Positions 55,001 to 58,000 of a stretch of DNA of 64,000 nucleotides are shown one piece after another. Origin of the DNA: Agapetus fuscipes (lineage: Eukaryota; Arthropoda; Insecta; Trichoptera; Glossosomatidae); contig OX637339.1 in NCBI GenBank assembly GCA_951799405.1, positions 18,166,001 through 18,230,000 on the forward strand, in the 5' to 3' direction. Below the pieces are notes generated by a model. That model made no database searches. It saw only the letters and a program-made list of their open reading frames with translations, and was not told where the DNA came from. The position numbers and the translations under genes were made by a program. Each line of letters opens with the position of its first letter. Position 1 is the first letter of the stretch.

Positions 55001-58000
55001 TCATACAATGACACCATGACGGGCGAAACCCTGAGTTCTGTCAGCGAAAAGTCGGAGACATATTCCAACGAAGAAGACGCAGATGGCAGTGAGAGGGGAG
55101 GAGATGCCAATAGAGTTGATCATCCAGGAGTTATGCACGGAGTCATCATGGGACAGGTACTGTATTTTTCTGTATATATCGTCTTAGATTGTTGTCGGAT
55201 TTTGACCGTTTTTTTTTTAGGTTAATGCATTGATATAATTATAAGGACTGGATTGACTACGACAGCAATGCCTCGAATCATATGAATTGAGCTAACACAC
55301 CCATTTTGAAAAACTCTAAATTTAGTCTATCGGTAGCCTTCCTACCGTCAACAAGTCCATCAATTCAACCAAGCTGGACATTTTAAAAATAAAATCTATC
55401 TTCTATCTAAGTTGAAAAGATATATTGACAATTAAGGTTCATATTATTTAATGCATGTCCACAAGCAGACACGTGAAAGTTCACACGTACCTACACACGC
55501 TGCATGTACACTTACAAAATAAAGACTCAAATCTAAAATAAACATCAACCATGGAACTTTATCATAACCTTCCCTGATGCAGGGGTGGTATTAGCAAAAG
55601 TGAACCCAGTTTGTAGTCAGTTTGATACTTACAGATTTTACTTGGTTCAACCTCATGCCAACCAAGAAACAAAATATTAGTTTTTTTTTTCTCTAAATAA
55701 CTCTGATGTGTGATGTCACCATTCTGTTATCTATGACAGGGGTCGCCAAACTACGGCCCGCGAGCCAAATGCGGCCTGCAAAAGTATTTGGTCCGGTCCG
55801 CAGACACCAACAAAAAAGTTTTGTATTATATATAGAGAACGGAAAGATCGGCCGCGCAAAGACACTGAAAACTTATGTTAAAAATATAATTGTATAAATA
55901 AACTGGAAATGCTTAAAGCCACTGTTTCCAAGTGTCAAATTTCCAAATATTTCCACCCTGGGGGACAAGTCGCCCAGACCCTGTTGGACCGGCATACCAC
56001 CTCGAAATTTCAATACGGCCCTTGGGTAAAATAGTTTGGAGACTCTTGATCTATGAAATTTGAGTTGATTCCATTTTGTTTTATATGTTACTGTGTACTT
56101 TGAAATACTTCTCTCCTCCTTATAATTGCATGTTTGTTTCCAGGCCGTGAGCACATATCTGACCGAGGGAGGAGACGGTCTCCCACTGGCGCCTCCCCCT
56201 CTAGAGTACGCCCCTCCCCGTTACCAGGATACGCCCAACACCAGCACACTGCCCCATCCAAGGCACCACAACATGGCTCAGCACCCTCTGCACCACACCC
56301 TCAACAGGAACTCCAGTAAGACTTCTTTTTCTTTGTCTTCTTACATAGAACTTTACTTTCAAATTGTTATGATTTTATCTGGGACTCACTTTTAATAAAA
56401 TTGTGGTTATATTTATTCCACAGTATTTAGTTTTTAACCAGTTGATTAAATATTTACAATAATAATAACTACACAGTTAAAATTTATTAATTGAATATTA
56501 GACGAACCGTTATGTATAAAAGAACTTAAATTATTCTCAACGTTTCGTTAGTGACGTAGCTAACGTCTTCAGGAGACACCATAGTAATACCACAGACATA
56601 CATTTCATCCTCAGTCATCGTGCAGAGAGGGTGTCTCCTGAAGAGGTTAGCTACATCGCTAACGAAACGTCGAGAATAATTTAAGTTCTCTTATAACGGT
56701 TTGTCTAATATCCAATTAATAAACTTTACCTGTGTAGTTATTATTATTGTAAATGTGTCAAACGACCGTAATTCCAACCTAAACCTAATGCCCGCTTTCC
56801 ACTGCGAGCGGGAAATAGCTGAGCGGGAGCGGGAAATTGCTGAGCGGAGCGTAGTGAAATAGTTTTGGCCTTCCATTGCGAAAGAGTTTTAAAAAATAAT
56901 GGTATTTGCCTTCCACAGCCAACGAGCTCGGCGGAGTGAGCTAGGCGGGAAATGAGATGAGTCAGATGAAAGAGTTGTTTGCCTTCCATCTACAGCGGGC
57001 TTAGCGGAGCCAACTAGTGTGTGACAGCTCGTTGCAGCCTACGCCCAGATCAAACGTTTTAATTATTAATAAAAAGAAGTTTTTTTTTGTTTCGAAAAAT
57101 AAAAAGTGATGTATTATTTTGCTTTAAACATAAAAAGTAGATGTTTGAAATAAAACATACATTTTATTATTTTCAAATTAATAAAATAATGTATGATGTG
57201 TTTTTGTAAATCATGTATGATGTGTTTTATCGCTGTCACGCAACTGCGTGGGTTGGCGCGGGGGGCACGGGGGAGCTGAGTCAGTTGAAAACTAGCGGCG
57301 GAGACCATGACACAGCGGAGTCATTTTTACTCGCTCAGCCTGCTCCGCTCACTCCGCTGTCGGTGGAAGCACTTCTATGAAATTTACTGTTGCTAGTCGA
57401 GCGGAGTCCGTACGGAGTCCGCTGGAAACTCGCTCAACTTTGCGACCACTTTCGTAACTCTTTGTACTCGCTCAGTCCGCTCCGCTGACTCGCTGTCGGT
57501 GGAAGCACTTCTATGAAATTTACTGTTGCTAGTCGAGCGGAGTCCGTACGGAGTCCGCTCCGCTCGCAGTGGGAAGCGGGCATAAGAGTTGATTACATAA
57601 TATGGTTCACTCAGCAATTTCTCTCTTTGTTGGTTTCTCATAGCTAGAGCGTTAATCAATCACTCTATCGCTGCCTACTTCACAGAACTGCAGCCTATTT
57701 ATAAATGTGATCAAGGCCTATTCCCGCGTGTTCCTGAATTGACTAGGCGCCTCTAGAATAAATATTTCCAGAGAGTACCTACCAGAAGTATCAACAGTCC
57801 AAAGTGTCAAACAACTACACACGCACATACACAACAAGTAGGCACACAATCACACAAACACGCAGGCATTGATCTATACATTCGTAACAATATCTGTACT
57901 GTACTGTATCCTGCCGCCGTTCCACTAGGGGTGGCCAGTACCTCCGCAGATGCGCCTCCACTTTTTTCTGTCCTTACAAACCACTTTCATTTCCTCAATA

